From: Actinernus sp. WN-2022
Lineage: Eukaryota; Cnidaria; Anthozoa; Actiniaria; Actinernidae
Direction of reading: 5' to 3'
Length of the DNA stretch: 64,000 nucleotides
Assembly (NCBI GenBank): GCA_030867875.1
Contig: JAOWCC010000019.1
Location: 105,635,006-105,699,005, forward strand
The position numbers and the translations under genes were made by a program. Position 1 is the stretch's first letter. Every line of letters starts with the position of its first letter. Below the pieces are notes generated by a model, which worked only from the letters and a program-made list of their open reading frames with translations, was not told where the DNA came from and ran no database searches. This document shows positions 30,033-45,000 of the stretch, piece by piece.

Positions 30033-33000
30033 GTAAGCTTTCACAGCCGATAACTCGGTCTAAATGTAAATTTATTCAGCGCTCGGGGTTTTAAGCGAGT
30101 CGTCGGAGAAAGTTTTATTTTTGTCCAAACAGTGGTGGTGTTCTCTTTTGTTTTTAGTGAAATCTCGATCATTCTCCTTGCTTTCTTCGTGAAATAGTAC
30201 TTGCATGATTGTTTGAGCCGTTACTCGTCCCGTAACTCTTATCTTTCGGTGATCGGTCCGTACCGGACTTCAATTCAGCTGAAAAGAATCTCCGAAATGG
30301 CGACGTTGTGTTCATTTTCATTTCCGATAGCTGCAACTGCACCATCCATAATCGAAACCTCGAAGCCGGATGACTTACAACAACCCTATACAAACCTGCT
30401 TTCTTTTCCCCCTATTTTTAATCAGCTGAATCCGCCTTAGAGGTAAGACTTGCCACTAATTGGTAAAGTTTTGTACATGTATATTAAACGATAAACACAT
30501 TCAAAAACAGGCCTCGGCATATTTCACGTGTTGTTCTGCGCAATTAAAGTTCTGCTTACCTCGTTTATTTCCTACACATTCAAAGATTCAAAGACATTAA
30601 GACTATATACATATATATTACTGCTTTAACATAGTTGTCAGTTTTAATTTGCGTGACTTGACTTGAAAACATGACTTCTTGGTTCGATTCCATAAGTCGG
30701 CTCTTTTTGATATCTGATTATTATAAAAATAGTTTTCAAAAAGATCATCGCATTTCACATTCGCTATCAAAAAGCCCTTTCGTTTGTATTCTAATAATAT
30801 TGTAATTTATGTCTAAACGTAAAGTTTTGTATGGGGTGAAGCAAAGTTCTAAGGATTTCTCATAATCAAATATATTTAAGCTTACAGCAGTTTTGTGATC
30901 ACGCGAATTTTATGCAAAGTGAATTGCGGAAAACATTACAACAGGTGTTTTGAACTGCGACAGTTGAGTGTCTTTTACAAGTCGCCACCTTTTTAATCTT
31001 CATAAATTTGTAACATCACCTCTATAGTTTACCAGTGTCACTAATTTGTTTGTCAATTGAGCAAATTATTCAGCAGGTACAGTATTTAAAAAATAGAAGT
31101 GTTCATGTAGCTTCTAGAGACAAAGGAGACTTGTTGTAATAATTCATTAAATATACATAACTTTGTTTAACCCTTTCAGCCCCAAACACGACATTTGTTG
31201 TGTTTTACTGTTTACTTGCTTTGAGGATTTCAGTCTGGCTAAGTTGAAGGAGCAAGGCCCTGAGATTGACACACAACATAATGTATAGACATGATCCTAC
31301 TGAACTGCATTTAGGCATATTAAAATTGAATCATTTCATCTAAATCCTCCTTTCTTTGCAGAAGTTAACTACAGTTTACATTATTTCATTTCAGAAAAAA
31401 AGACTAAAATCACACTGACAGAAAAAAATAGTTCTCCTCAGATTCTAAATTTTCTTACAAAAATGCATGTTTCCCATCAAATATAGGCTTTCAAGTTTCC
31501 ACTAACCTCACTTTCTGTCCCTGAACACTGAAACTTGCCTGGCAGCACCAAGCCACCATTCCATAAGCACTTCAGAGCAAGCTAAATTCAACCACTCTGA
31601 CCGCAAAGCATGCCGGGAAATCCAATCCACCGGCGGCATAGCACTCCCCCATCTTCATTCTTCAAAATATATACTATATTTCGACCTAATACCTTCATAT
31701 TGGAATCAATGGCAAGTAAATATTGTCCAATATTCCAAAAAAGCTATGATAGGTAGCTCCAGACCACGCTAAAGTGACAGAAGACGTCCTGGCCCATTCA
31801 CGAGTGGGAAATGAGGCTCTTTCTCTGTCACAATAAACTGGCACAAACTCGGTTCTTTGAGAAAGTGCTGATTGAAGCTCTCATCAGACTTAATGATGTC
31901 CTCCAGCACTCTATAAATGGTGAAAAAGGCTTTAAAAAGCCTGAAATTCTCTGTATTCCTCCAAACAAACTTCCCGCCAGCTCCGTCAAGTAATCCACAA
32001 CTGCTTTCAAAATGGCCGTCTAAAAACTTTGAGCCGCCAGTATTATAGGTCGGTTGAAAAGTCCATGGTAACAATGACTACAGTTTACTTAGGGGGGAGG
32101 TTCTGTTTGGTCTAGAAATAGCTAAAAATCACTTCCAAAGACTCAGGGCTGAAAGGTTAACAGCTAAAATACCATTTTCAATATCTTAAAAAGCAGATTT
32201 TTTTCTAAAGCTTTTCCCCACTTTAAAGCAAAAGTCAATAGGATTTGGGAGTTAAACATACAATGCACATGTATAAATACAATAACCTGTTTGTGGTGCT
32301 GACATGTGCCCTGATATTTTGTCCGCAGACATTATCTGAGAAAAGAACAGTTCCTGAGAGCGAAGCTTTGAGGATCAGATAATGTCCAAGGACAAAATCT
32401 CAGGGCATATTTTAATTTGATGCCACAATTTAGATTGTAGTTATCATCCTTGAAATATTTTCTTTGACGCACACTTACATGTACACAAGGGGTGTATTTG
32501 CTGATATTTCCCACTTGCGGAGAGAAAATATTGGGTCACATGATGCATTCAACCAATTACGCATGAGAGAAAATATTTAATGGGTTATAAATGAAGATAA
32601 TAAAATAATATGCGATGTAGGGAGATACATTGTACCATGGTATATTTTCTCCCAACTGATCTGTGAGTACTTTATTTCATAAGCAGGTTACCGTATTCAC
32701 TCATCGATAAGCTGCACTTGCAGATAAGCCACACCCCGAGATTAGAAGCTTGAGTTTAGGAAAAAGTTTTTTAGAAGAATATCAAATATACATTGTAACC
32801 TTCATCAGACTTCAGGGCTAAAAATAACGGCCGGTCATCGGACAATGTCCGGCCAGAATTGGAACTTGTCCGGTCAAATCTTTGCCTTGCCGGTCATTTT
32901 GACCAGTCAATGTTACTACAGTTTCAACCAAATACTGATCTTGACCGGCGACTGACCAGCCTTTATTTTTAGCCCTGGACTTTCAAATTGGAGAAAACTC

Positions 33001-36000
33001 CAAAGTTGTATCTGTAATTTCAGCTCTGAAATAGTATAAACTTCATGTCTACACACTTAGATACATGACCTATCTTTCCATAGCATTTGTTTACCGAGAT
33101 CGTTTCATTCGGGTCACTTTTTAGATCGAATTTTACATGTCAACCAAACCAACAACGTGCTCACGTTCATCCGTAGCTTAGTAACCAGGCATCTGTTGGC
33201 AGAGAGAAAACTGGACACTAGAAGTTTTTATTCGCTGAACGAAGTCAAAACAACTTTTGTAGTTTGTTTTTTCATTAGCTGTCCATTCATACATGTATTA
33301 TGTCCAAAAGGATATCTGGAAGCCATCTATTGGGGAAAAAAAACTAGTTACTCAAAGAGAGGTGGAAGATCAGTTTGACTAATTTGCTGTGAAAGTTTTG
33401 AACAGTGACAACACAGTGGGCCATATACAGCGCAAATACTCAAGGATAGCATGGTATTTTCTTGCTCGTGGAGGAACTATAACAATCGAAGTAACAGGCT
33501 GACAACAACACTGCATCAAGCTTTGTGGTGGAATGGAGATCCCATGCATGGTGACATTTAGTGGCTTCAGAAAAGCAACTATAAACTGTGTTAAAGATCT
33601 TTTGATGAACGAAGTTTAACGGCAAGAATATAACTTACATCAAAACGGCTCTATTGAGAGCCACCAAACTTGCAAAACCAATGACCAGTGCTTAGTTTCT
33701 TTTGGTTTTGTGTGGTGTTTAGTAGTATACATGTACCTTTAGGTTACCGGATACCTTCAAGGCATGTTTTTTTGTAAAAAAATATTATTGATTATTTGGA
33801 AAGTTTATGGGTTGTTCTACAATTTAGAAAAAACATTATTTCAAAAGATATAAAAGCTTGCGAGATATTTAGAAAAAACGTATTTAGAAGGAAACTAAAT
33901 AAATCACTGAGGCGTTGTAATCCCTTTACGTGCCACGGGCGCCCTGTGGACTTTTAGCGGGAGCTGTTATCCGAGTACCGTAATTTGCATACTGTTGTTG
34001 TAGGCTTCCCTTCTTCGAAATAACAAACGTGCATTTAGTCTTTTATCATTCATTTGTATGGGGAAATCCAAAAGAGAAAAGCAGAGTCCTTGAGTAAAAC
34101 AAAGCGAACCCTGGACCGAAAAAGAAAGGAAACCGGCGATAAGGAGGAATTCGGTAAAACGAGCCGGATTGAGCTCGCGGACAGCGACAAAGGCTCGTGC
34201 TTCGAAGAACGTGCGAAAGGCGGCGAACAATAATCTTCAACTTCAGTGTCAACTCCAAATATAATCAGCGCCAGCAGGCTTAAACTGTGGTTTGGCTTAC
34301 CAGGAACCAGCAAGTCATTTGAAGAGACTGAGGACGTGAGCAGCGATGAATTCACATCGGAGTCTATAATAGGATGTTTGTAGATTTAATGCACGTTTTT
34401 ATTATTTTACGGCTTTGAGTTTGGTTTAATAATTGGTGGCTCGGTAAACAAGTAATGGTAGTTGGATAACTTCATTTAAAAAATATTATCTGTGTATCTC
34501 GGTATCCGGTAGTCTGATGATATTAGTAAATTTAGTGCAAAATTTATTATCTCTAGTAGGTACCTTATGTTCCATGTACTTTATGCTATCTTTGGGTCTT
34601 TATCAGTGAATTTTTAATTAGGATAAAACTTTATATAAAATTTCATGTTCATTAGTATTCTTTATATAGAACGTTCATCCTAATTAGCAATTCAATGAGA
34701 AAGCTGAAACGTCAATAAAAATTCGAAGAGTTGGAAGGTACTTATCCATTGTCTCAATCATTAACCCTGTTTCCCCTGGGACAGAATTCAAATCCCTCTG
34801 CGGGCTTTTTAGAATGATGAGATTTTATCAGGTATAAAGGAGCATGCACGTGACCGATTTGCTTCATCTGATTTGGACAAAATGCTCATTAATTATTCAT
34901 GAGTTTTTGAAACACATTATAACAGATATTTAAATATATATATATATAAAGTTAACTTTTTAAAACAAATTTTAACTGAAGAAGGCCGAACGGCCGAAAC
35001 GTTTTTTAATTAAAGGATTAGTAAGAAGTTCTCTGTCTTCACCTTTAAACTATTATTCAAGTCTAAATACCGAAGCAGAGTGTAGAATCCCGTATTGGAT
35101 CCTTCTACTAGAAGCACATCGTTGGACTACTTACTACTATACCTTCATTTTATTCACATTATATATATACACGACTTTCATAATGGCCGCCTCCTAATTT
35201 GCATATGTGATTTCCCGTTTCGGTAGTTTATCCACGTGTATAGAAAATATGAACGTTGCCATGTGAAAGAGCATGTCAACATTAGTGACCTTGTGAAAGT
35301 TGAGTGCTGTAGCTTATAAAGCAATGAAATTACAGCCAGTTGAAATTAGAGAGATTTGTATGAGAAAAACGACGGAGGCCTTTATAGCCTCGCTTTCATA
35401 TTTTTCGGCATTACAAATGCTCATAGCTCAACAGCAATTTTCCTCATTCCTCTAAAACTCAAAACAATTACTAGTTTTAATGTGATCTTTCATGTAGTAG
35501 CATTGGTTTTCCCCTACATATTTATCTTCCAAATTATGCAAATTAGGAGGCGGCTGGAGGCGGCCATTATGAGAGTCGTATATATATATATATATATATA
35601 TACAGTCGCTGCCAAAAAGGTTGTCCAGCAGAACATAATATAATACTTTAATATCCATTGTTTTGGCCTATTGTTTTGGCCCAGACAATAGCCCAAAACA
35701 ATGGATATTATAGTATTATATTATGTTCTGCTGGACAACCTTTTTGGCATTGACTGTATATATACAGCCGCGTGCAAAAATTCGCCCCCCCCCCCCACCC
35801 CACCCCATGAAAATTATATACTTATATACTTATATCGGTTGCATCATGGGTAATCCAAAAATGTGCATCATTCCGGCGTACCAGCGATTTTGCCCCCCCG
35901 TGAATTCGCCCCCCGGGGGGCGAAATCGCTAGTGAATTCGCCCCCCCTTCCTCGCCCCCCTCTAGCAATTTCGCCCCCCCTCCCTCTAACCTTTTAAAAG

Positions 36001-39000
36001 GTTATGAATACAAGTTTTCCTTCTTTTTATTACTGTAATGTATTGGACGTGGAGAATAGTAATACAAAAAACTATCCGTAATGTGTATAAAGGCATGCAA
36101 TTAAATTTTATTTTAAAATCCACGCTTCACTTTTCTTAGACAAAATTCGTGTTGGTAGCTACGGTAAATGCTGCAATTTTCATTCGCGCGAGCAGTGCAA
36201 CATACAATCTTCGTCAATCTTCGAATGATTAGTTGTTAGTATTTCTTGCCTGATGCCAATATGTAGATGAGTAGTTATTGTGGATACTTAAAGGTTTTGA
36301 TAACCCGTTTATCCGCCTACTTTGAAAGTGTTACCGACTCGCGTGAAAACTTCCTGAATAAACAAGCTAATGAACTAATTAAGATCTAAAACGGCGGAAG
36401 TTTTAAAACTTACCTTAGCTTGCAGCGAGTGGCCCGTATTTGGAAACAACTGCCAAATAGCCTGATGATTTTTACATGCATGAAAACCATAATGAAGTTG
36501 ACGTAATTATCGTGGTATGTAAGTTTTTATAACCCATAATGCTCGCGTCGATCCATCTATTTTGAAAGAACTTTGCCGAATAAAGGAGTGTTACCGACTC
36601 GCGTGCTTTGTTCTATTTCAATTGAGCTAACGGCGCTTGTTAATTCGGTAATTAGATCAGTTCTAACTAGGAAAACCTTTCTGGATAAACAGCTTATTAA
36701 CTAATGAGAAGATAAAACGGCGGTAAGTTTTGCAATTTTCTAGCATTGTAATTAACTCAAATTCGGAAAGAATTTTAAATGACTTTCCGAAGAAAAGGAG
36801 TGTTACCGACTCGCGTATTTTTATAGTCAGTAGTAGTAATAGTAGCTAAAGAGGTCTTTCACTTATTTTTTTTTTAAACTTTAGATTTATAAGTGCGTTG
36901 GCATGTACTGCCTCTATTTTCTGAGGCGGGGCGATTTCAATAAGAATTACGACTACAATTCATTAGCGATTTCGCCCCCCCTAGGGGGGCGAATTCACTG
37001 ATGGGGGGCGAATTCACTAGTGATCTCGCCCCGGGGAGGGCGAATTCACTAGCGATCTCGCCCCCGGGGGGCGAATTCACTAGCGATTTCGCCCCAGGGG
37101 GGCGAATTCACTGGGGGCCGAAATCGCTGTGACACCGGCACTCATCCAAGAGAAACTCAACAGAACTTAGCAAATATATTTGGACTCTTAAGGACATTAA
37201 TGTAGATTACGAAATTTCATGGCTAATTATTTCGCAAGCAAAACCTTACAGTAGTGCAAGCAAACGATGTAATTTATGCCTTAGGGAGAAGTATGTTATT
37301 ATTTGTCAACCATTCCGATGCACACTTAACAAGAGGAACGAACTTACATGTATATCATCATGTAGGCATAGGAACAAATCATTGTTACGATACAATTAGT
37401 CCCAGTTGAGCGCGCACATGAGATGCACGTCAGCGGAACGCCATTTGAACCTACACCCGCTTGCGTGGAAAGCTCAGTGCACGCTCAACTGTAAATAAAT
37501 ATTCATTCACGAAGTAACTCCTGACGAGTGAGGACTTTGGTCCCCACGAAACAGTATTGTAGAGCGAAATATGAATCAACCAAGAATTTAAATACTCCGA
37601 ATCCTTAGTATAATTTATATATATATATACAGCGAAGTGCAAAAACTTTGACTATATCAATATATCGGGTGCATTATGGGTAGGAGTAAGTTCATTAAAT
37701 GCAACTACAGCCGATATCCGCGCGCGTTTGCAAATCATCATAGCGAAGACTTGTGTAGTTGATTTATAGTTCAAGAATTTATCTAGAATACAACACTATT
37801 ACTCGGAACAGGCAGGAAAGTTTAAAGTAAAGTAAACTGTTTGGAAAAATATTTTTCCTGATTTTATATTATAAATTAATGTTTACGTTAGAAGAACATA
37901 ACACGGACGGAACTATCATGCCGGACTCATCTGCGAAGCAAGAATTCAACGCTATTTTTGAAACTGTTTCACGGAAAATTGAAGAGATTAAAATAGCTAA
38001 AAGGTTTACGCAATTTCATAAATTTATTGAAGTTCATAAAACATTTAATTATTTTGATTAAGAAACGGATAGAAATTAACGGTATTAAACAATTCTAAAA
38101 AATTCTAATAAACTCTTAGTTATTCCTCTTGAAATTCTCTTATCCAGTTTTATTTAAGGTTCGGAGGGATCCTGTTTTTATGGTATATTTTTTTTAGTAA
38201 ATGCTTTTATGAAAGGTACGCATCGCTGAATGTTCTTATTATTGTTGCACAGTTTTCTTTCATTCTTAAAATGTATTTTGTATGCTATTTAAATCTCATA
38301 ATTGTGACGAAACTGTTTATTATAACTTCGTAATTAAACCAGAAACGTTAGTAGTTGTGGTCCCATTTAACAACATCACTTTATTGTGAATCCTAGTTTC
38401 CTAATTTCGTACTGAGATAACTAGCCGCGACAAACTTTTGAATATTTAATTTTCGAAGTTTCATTTTGTAATTATATTGCAGCTCCAAAAACAACAGCAG
38501 TTTTTTCACAGATTGTGAATTTCCTCATCGGGATCAGCTAAAAATAAAAATTATACACAACAGTTAAAGAAAACGAGTCGATGTTCAAACTGTAAGAGGT
38601 TTCATTACGTTACACTATAAAGTAGAAGACAGAGAACGGAATAACTGCGCTGATATCGAGCTGAATGTTTTCATCGCTCTCAGTTTAACCTAACCCTAAC
38701 CCTAGAATCACTGACAACAAATGTAGAATGTCAAAGTTTCAAACGAATTGATATTGGCCCTGAACCTACAGATCAGGTGTAATCATGTCTCCTCTTCATG
38801 GGTTATCTCGATATTTTAGCACACTAATGATTACCGGTTAATAATATAGATGCAAAAATGAAAAGGAGAACTGAATGAACTAGTTTTTGCATCAAATTAA
38901 CTGGTTTTTGCACCAAATTAACTGTGTTTGTACTGTTGTTAGTGATTAACAAGCGGTCAGTGATCCAAGATGGCTGTGAATTTTCGTGCACTGCAAGAAC

Positions 39001-42000
39001 ATACCTAACCTCCAATATTTTTGTATTTTTAAAAAGCAGTTAGCATTTTACTCTTGCCCTCTGACCAAATATCTACCTTCAAATGTAACTTTGCAGTGAC
39101 GCCACTTAGCTCGATTAGCCCTTAGGTTATTCTAAGTAGTGCTTACTCTGACATTCTTTATTCATTTTTCTTTCACCTACTTAATGTAATTTTTTGGAAG
39201 AGTATAAATAAAGTGTTGTTGTAACATGTCTATGCTCAGCCAGTCAGAATTGAGTATTTGTGTATCTGTATTTTTAATGAATTGATATAAATGCTTTTTA
39301 CTTATAGGAATATAATGGAGGATTGTTGCATGAGGAGGAGGTTGCAATACGCAGGGCCCTGCAAGCTTCAATAGCAGTCAACAAGAAATCCTCATCTGAA
39401 CCTGACATTTGTGAGAAGCGCGAGAGCAGTGCTAACACGAAAGCTGATGAGAAAGATTTGGATTTACAACACAATAACAGTGTCTGCATTCAAAGAGGGC
39501 TGAAGTCTACAATGAAAGTGAAAAAGAAAAGAAAAGCTAAAAAGGAAGTTAACTTAGCAAGTGGTGTAAATGACAAAGAACAGAGTGAAGAATCAATAGA
39601 AAAGAGAAGGAAACTTTCTAATGAACTCAGTGATAGCATAAACAGGTCAAGAAGCTCATCTCCAAGTCAAGTATCCCTGACAGAAAGCTCAGGGAGTTTG
39701 GGAAGTCAGAGAAACTTCTCTAAACAAGCCAAAGTGAACTGCATTGGTGTCCAGACAGTAAGGAATAAAAAGCATCAGAGGTTAAAAGCTAAGGGCAGAA
39801 TTGGTAGTAAAAAGTTTCATCACAAGAGGGTCAAAGAACTCACCCACCCCCAGAGAGGAAAGCTTATGAGGCAAAGTTTTAAAGGGAAGTTTCTGAAAAG
39901 GACATATCCTCACGTGAGTGGTTCAGCAAGTGAAAGTGGCAGTGAAAGCACAGTGTCTAGTTTGATGTCAGGAAATTCTGTATCTAGAAAAGTAACAAGG
40001 AATGCTGCAAAAAGGTAGGGAAAGTTCCAGACAGAGTACCATGTTAATATTATTATTATCTAAGAGAGATTAAGCACCATGTTCTATATGTATGTACATT
40101 AGTTGGAAATTATGTCAGCTTGCCATGAAATTAATATTTTAAAAAATAAATAAAAATGGTGAATAATTGAAGGTTGTGTGCAATAAGGGTGCAAGGGACT
40201 CCTGATCAAGTTCTAAATTCTCCCTTAGAAAACAAAGAATTTGAAGGAGAATTGAGAGTGTGATCAGGAGTCACTTAGCCCTTGGTGCACTCAGCTCTTC
40301 AATTGCAATGTTCACAATAAACATGAAACTACTCAACTTCACGTGAAAAACTGAAAATGGCAAGTGGCAAAACTCTAAAATCATGGATATGTTTTTGTTT
40401 CTGGCATTTGCCGGAAGAAAAAATGTGATGCTTAATCTCTCTATCATGTATTCTTTAAATTTGTTCTTCAGGGCCGGGTTGTGCAAAGCCCGATTACTGC
40501 TAATCCAGGGTTAATTTCCATGACAACCAATAGGTTCTGTGCAGAGTTAATCCAGGATTAACACTATCGGGCTTTGAACAACCCGGCCCTGGTGTTCATG
40601 CTGTGGTGTTTTAGCCTGAATTTCAGCCGTCTCCTTTGGTTCGTTCTTTCCCGAGAGAGACGTCTGAATCCACTAGCCGATAATGCCGTCCAGTGACGTC
40701 AAGGCAGATTAACAATTTAATTTATGCAAATAAAACTGTCATGGCAGTAGTAAAATAGTTTGTGGGTCATAAAAATGAGGCCATCACTTGCCTTGAGAAA
40801 TTACTTGAGGTTATGCCGGCCAAAATTAAAGCCCTGCCTACTTTGTACATATATCTGCATCTATTTGTTTCTTAAGTGCCTCTTACAGTACAGCCGTAAA
40901 ATAATGCACACGCAAGAAGTGGCGTAAGCAAGAACACGCAAGCTGCCGCAAGAAGGCCTAAGCCAACTTTTTGCGCCTTAGACGCAAGAACTACTGAACC
41001 GCAAGAAGTTCAGGCTGAAGCGCAAGAACTAAATATTTTGAGCTTATCCGCAAGAAGATGAAACGCAAGAAGTTGAAGTCTTAACGCAAGAACTGGTCGC
41101 TTCTTTGAACTCGGGAAGGACGCGGCTGTTTTCGTACGCTAAGATTTATGTTTCCAACTTCGACTTTTATTTCCCTCTTTCATCAAAAGGTTTTCTAGAG
41201 TAAGATAATCGAAAAGCGAATATATATATCTCAAGCACTCGGCTGTTTTAGCAGGCAAGTAGAATAAATATTGATACACTCAAGGGAAGTGAAAAATTGT
41301 TTGAGTTACCGCGAGTTCCATGATATTAGTTAGCCGTCATAGTATTAAAGACTGCAAATCACGATGAGCGGCAAAAAAAACGCTATCGTATAGCAATGAA
41401 ACGGTGGTATTAAACTAAGCTTTTGAAGCTATCAGTCTTCAAATCCATAATGAATGTTCTTTGATGGTATTGACTATCTAATGGCCACCAAAACGTTATG
41501 ATTACTGGCTCACCATTGACCAAATTAATAATTATCGAGGGTCACCAAAAGAAAGGTTGCGTGGGATTGCGTTACTAAACATGGTCCTATCGTTAGTTCG
41601 GTGTTTTTATTTCATCTGATAAACTTTAGCTTTTGTAGATTAAAACTTTGATAGATCCGTCAATCATTCAGTATTTTTTAAAGTCATCTATTGCATTTGT
41701 TTTCAATTCAAGAAGCCAGCTTTTCGGTGATAAAACGATTCTCCGAGTTCACGTGTGCTTTCAGCCATGGAGACTGATTGTCTGGTTTTCGACACAAGAT
41801 CGAGTGCCGCAAACTTTGCGTTAATATTTATTGCGTTGTAGTTTAAAATGCACCACAAGCTTCTCAGCTTTACTGGGAAATGATATATTCTACCAAATAA
41901 ATATTATGGAGGTTTTTACTCGGGCTGCCTGTGGCAGCACCGAGTCTTAAAATGCAAGTCGTTATTTTTTTTATTCCGTGTAGCAAGCTTTCTGTGTATG

Positions 42001-45000
42001 CATTAAAGGTCAAATTCACACCAATCAGATTGCACTGTGCTGGTCACGCAACAATCGCCAGGTTAATTTATTTACATAATTTAATACAGTAAAGCAAGAT
42101 GGCAGAGGACCTGCGAGGAACTTTCTCTCTAATTTGGAGTCCCATCTCTCAAATGTAAGCCAGTTTAATATTTTATTTAACTTCACTCATGCGAAAGCCT
42201 TCCAACAGGCTCAGGATATTTCAACTGGCGCTATTGTCGGAGCCGAAGGACCGCGTTTTTTACCCAGATGGCCAGTGATTTTATATACGACACGTACGAC
42301 GACCTGAAGCCAGTGAAGGGGCCAGGATCCGGAAAGCTAAAATTCTAAGAAATAGATATTGGAATCTATAAGCCATCGGCTCGCTGTGCTGCATTTAAAA
42401 CATCCGAGGAGAACATCTTATTTTGGGTGAAGGCACTTCAAGACCAATATTATGAGTCTCTTAAAAACTGTCAGAGATTTAAATTTACCGTACGTTGGAT
42501 CAGAGAGTATTGAGATCAAGTTATTTCGTTCCAGCGAGGATATTGACCTAGCGGAAACGGTACAAGCTGTCGAAGGATTTTACTTATAATCATCCACGTC
42601 TACTTAACAACAGGAATAGTTATGTGCCAAGGCATGGGCAAAGATTGAGTTTCCCAGATTACAGATGAAAGTAGAGAACTTAATGAACAAGAGGCCCTGA
42701 TTGGCCTTAACTCGGGCCATCTATAGCAATGATGTACTGCATGGAGTGCTACCATAATTTTGTGTCAACATGGTTTGTGCTAGAGTAGCCAGAGAATTGG
42801 TTCTCTACTGATGCTCTTGTATGTCAATGTGCAAGTGCCCCACGTATTCCGGGGGGGGGGAGAGGGGGGGAGTTAGGTTAGGGTATGCCTGGGGGGAGAG
42901 GGGGGGTTAGAAATGATAGAGCCATAATACACACACAACACATACATACATGCTGTGCATGTACATTTCAGCCACAATTTCCCTCAATTCTGTAGTTTAA
43001 TATTACTTTCTTTTCAATATTATTGTTCCTTGAGGGTCGTTAGAATTACAAAAAAAACTTGGTATGGGTGTTGTTGATTGAAGTGCAATGGTTATTTGAG
43101 TAGTCTGCATGATATCGAGTCACTCAAATTTGATGCATTGTAATTATATCAGGTGCAGTACAACTATGAGAAATCAAGCAATTTAGAACAACAAATTCCA
43201 CATAATGTTGCTATTCATTGTGAATAGTTAGGTAATGTCATTCTACATGTGAAATAAAGTCATATCTATTTGTAATTCTCAATTATTAACAAACCAGTGG
43301 AGATGGCTGACATTCAGGCTAAATTCTCAATACAATATTTTCGATTGAGGTCGTAAACTACAGACCACCATTTTCTAGTATTAGTGAACTGCCACTGTGC
43401 TAGTGCTCATTTTCTACATCTTGAAGGAGACTGAAACTTATAATGGCAGGCCACAAATAAACATGCAATGTCCACTCTTTTTATATCATTGGGGTCGCAG
43501 CAAGATTAATTTTCATTCCCAAATAATTCGGAAAAGTACTCGTAGTCCTGATCATGACCGAGTGAAAGTGACGATGCTGGCCAAGAACTGAGGAACAACA
43601 ACAACAATTACATTTATTTTCTCATAAGATGATGGAAATGTTTACGAGTAATAAGGCATAATAAGAAATACAATGATGAGAAGGTAGGTCCTTAAGGTAA
43701 CCTTAGGGTTAATATCTTAAGCCAGGACCAGCTCAGATGGAAAACACTGAAACAAGATCTAGCTTGCATGGATAATATATAATGGTACCAAGAAAGGGGA
43801 AGGGAAAGAAAGAGTGCTACTTGCATGTAAGTATACTCTCAGTTCTGGACCAAATTTAGTTATGTTATGTTATAAACTTGCAATAATGATAAATACACTA
43901 CTCGATACATAATATCATTATGTCAGTTCTAAAAAAACACATTAAATACCTAAACCAAGAGATAATAATCAAATACAAAGAGGTACAGGCCAGATGTAAA
44001 TAGACCCGGGAAATAGAACAACAATAACACGCCACAGATAAATATGCGATTTCCACATCAGAGTCATTTATCGTTCGTTTGAAAAAATCTTCATTTCGGA
44101 TTACTTACTCAGTTTATACTCACTCACTGCATGCTGGATTTTCGTTCCCGAATTTATAAACATTTACAGTATTGTGCAAAAGTCTTGCAAACACCTTTCG
44201 GCGAATTTCGGGGCTTTTCGGGGCTTTACGGCGAAAATGAACGAAAATTTTCACGATCCGAAGCTTCGGCGTTATTTCGACGAAAATTCGTTAAGCCCTT
44301 TGTTGAATCTGTGCGACATTTCGCAGTGCTCTGCGACATGTTGGCACGAAAATTCGCTGCACTCTACGAAATATCGTGCGAAATTTCGTTTGATACTCTG
44401 CGAATATTCCCACGAAACTTCGCTTCTTCGAAATGTCGATCCTTCGAAATTTTGATCCTTGCCCGTCAAAGATCAAGTTACCTTTTCCGGCTCACTCGGT
44501 CAATTCGACCAACCTGAGTGTAAACTTTATTCGGACTTTGACTAACTCAACTAATTACGGCTCACTTTCGAACGGTACAGGAGGATAACTGTAGAGTTTA
44601 CTTCAGTTCAGTCAGTATAATCAGGCTAAGAATGGCTCCGCTAAGAATAGAAATCCGATGCTTTGAATCGAAGGCCGGAAGGGTAATAAACGAAAGGATG
44701 CGTTACTATAAATCGCGCGCACGTCCCAACTTCGGAAGTGTTCAATGTTGTAAAAGTTATCCGTATATCCACAATAATATTCAGATCCTTCAGCCTTCCA
44801 GATCTTTGTAAAATTCGTTGCATAAAGTTTTCAAGTAAATTCGGACCATGTAGTTATCGAAATATCGTGAGCCGTAAAATAAACAAAACAACGGATGCTC
44901 GCTTAGTTCCCGGCGGTGCGTGGCCCGCTTTAAAGCTTGACTCACTGGCTGTAACTGAGCGCAAAGCATAACACCAAATAAACTTTTGCTTCAGTGTAGT

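Noticed and set aside
31769..32074. 101-codon minus-strand frame inside the piggyBac-like element as a transposase
   Set aside because: No DDD-type motif and far too short.
38687..38705. Telomere-like TAACCCTAACCCTA
   Set aside because: Only about two repeats inside an intron; expected by chance and not an array.
44131..44517. 128-codon plus-strand frame
   Set aside because: Made almost wholly of CGAAATTTCG-type subterminal repeats of the Tc1-like element.
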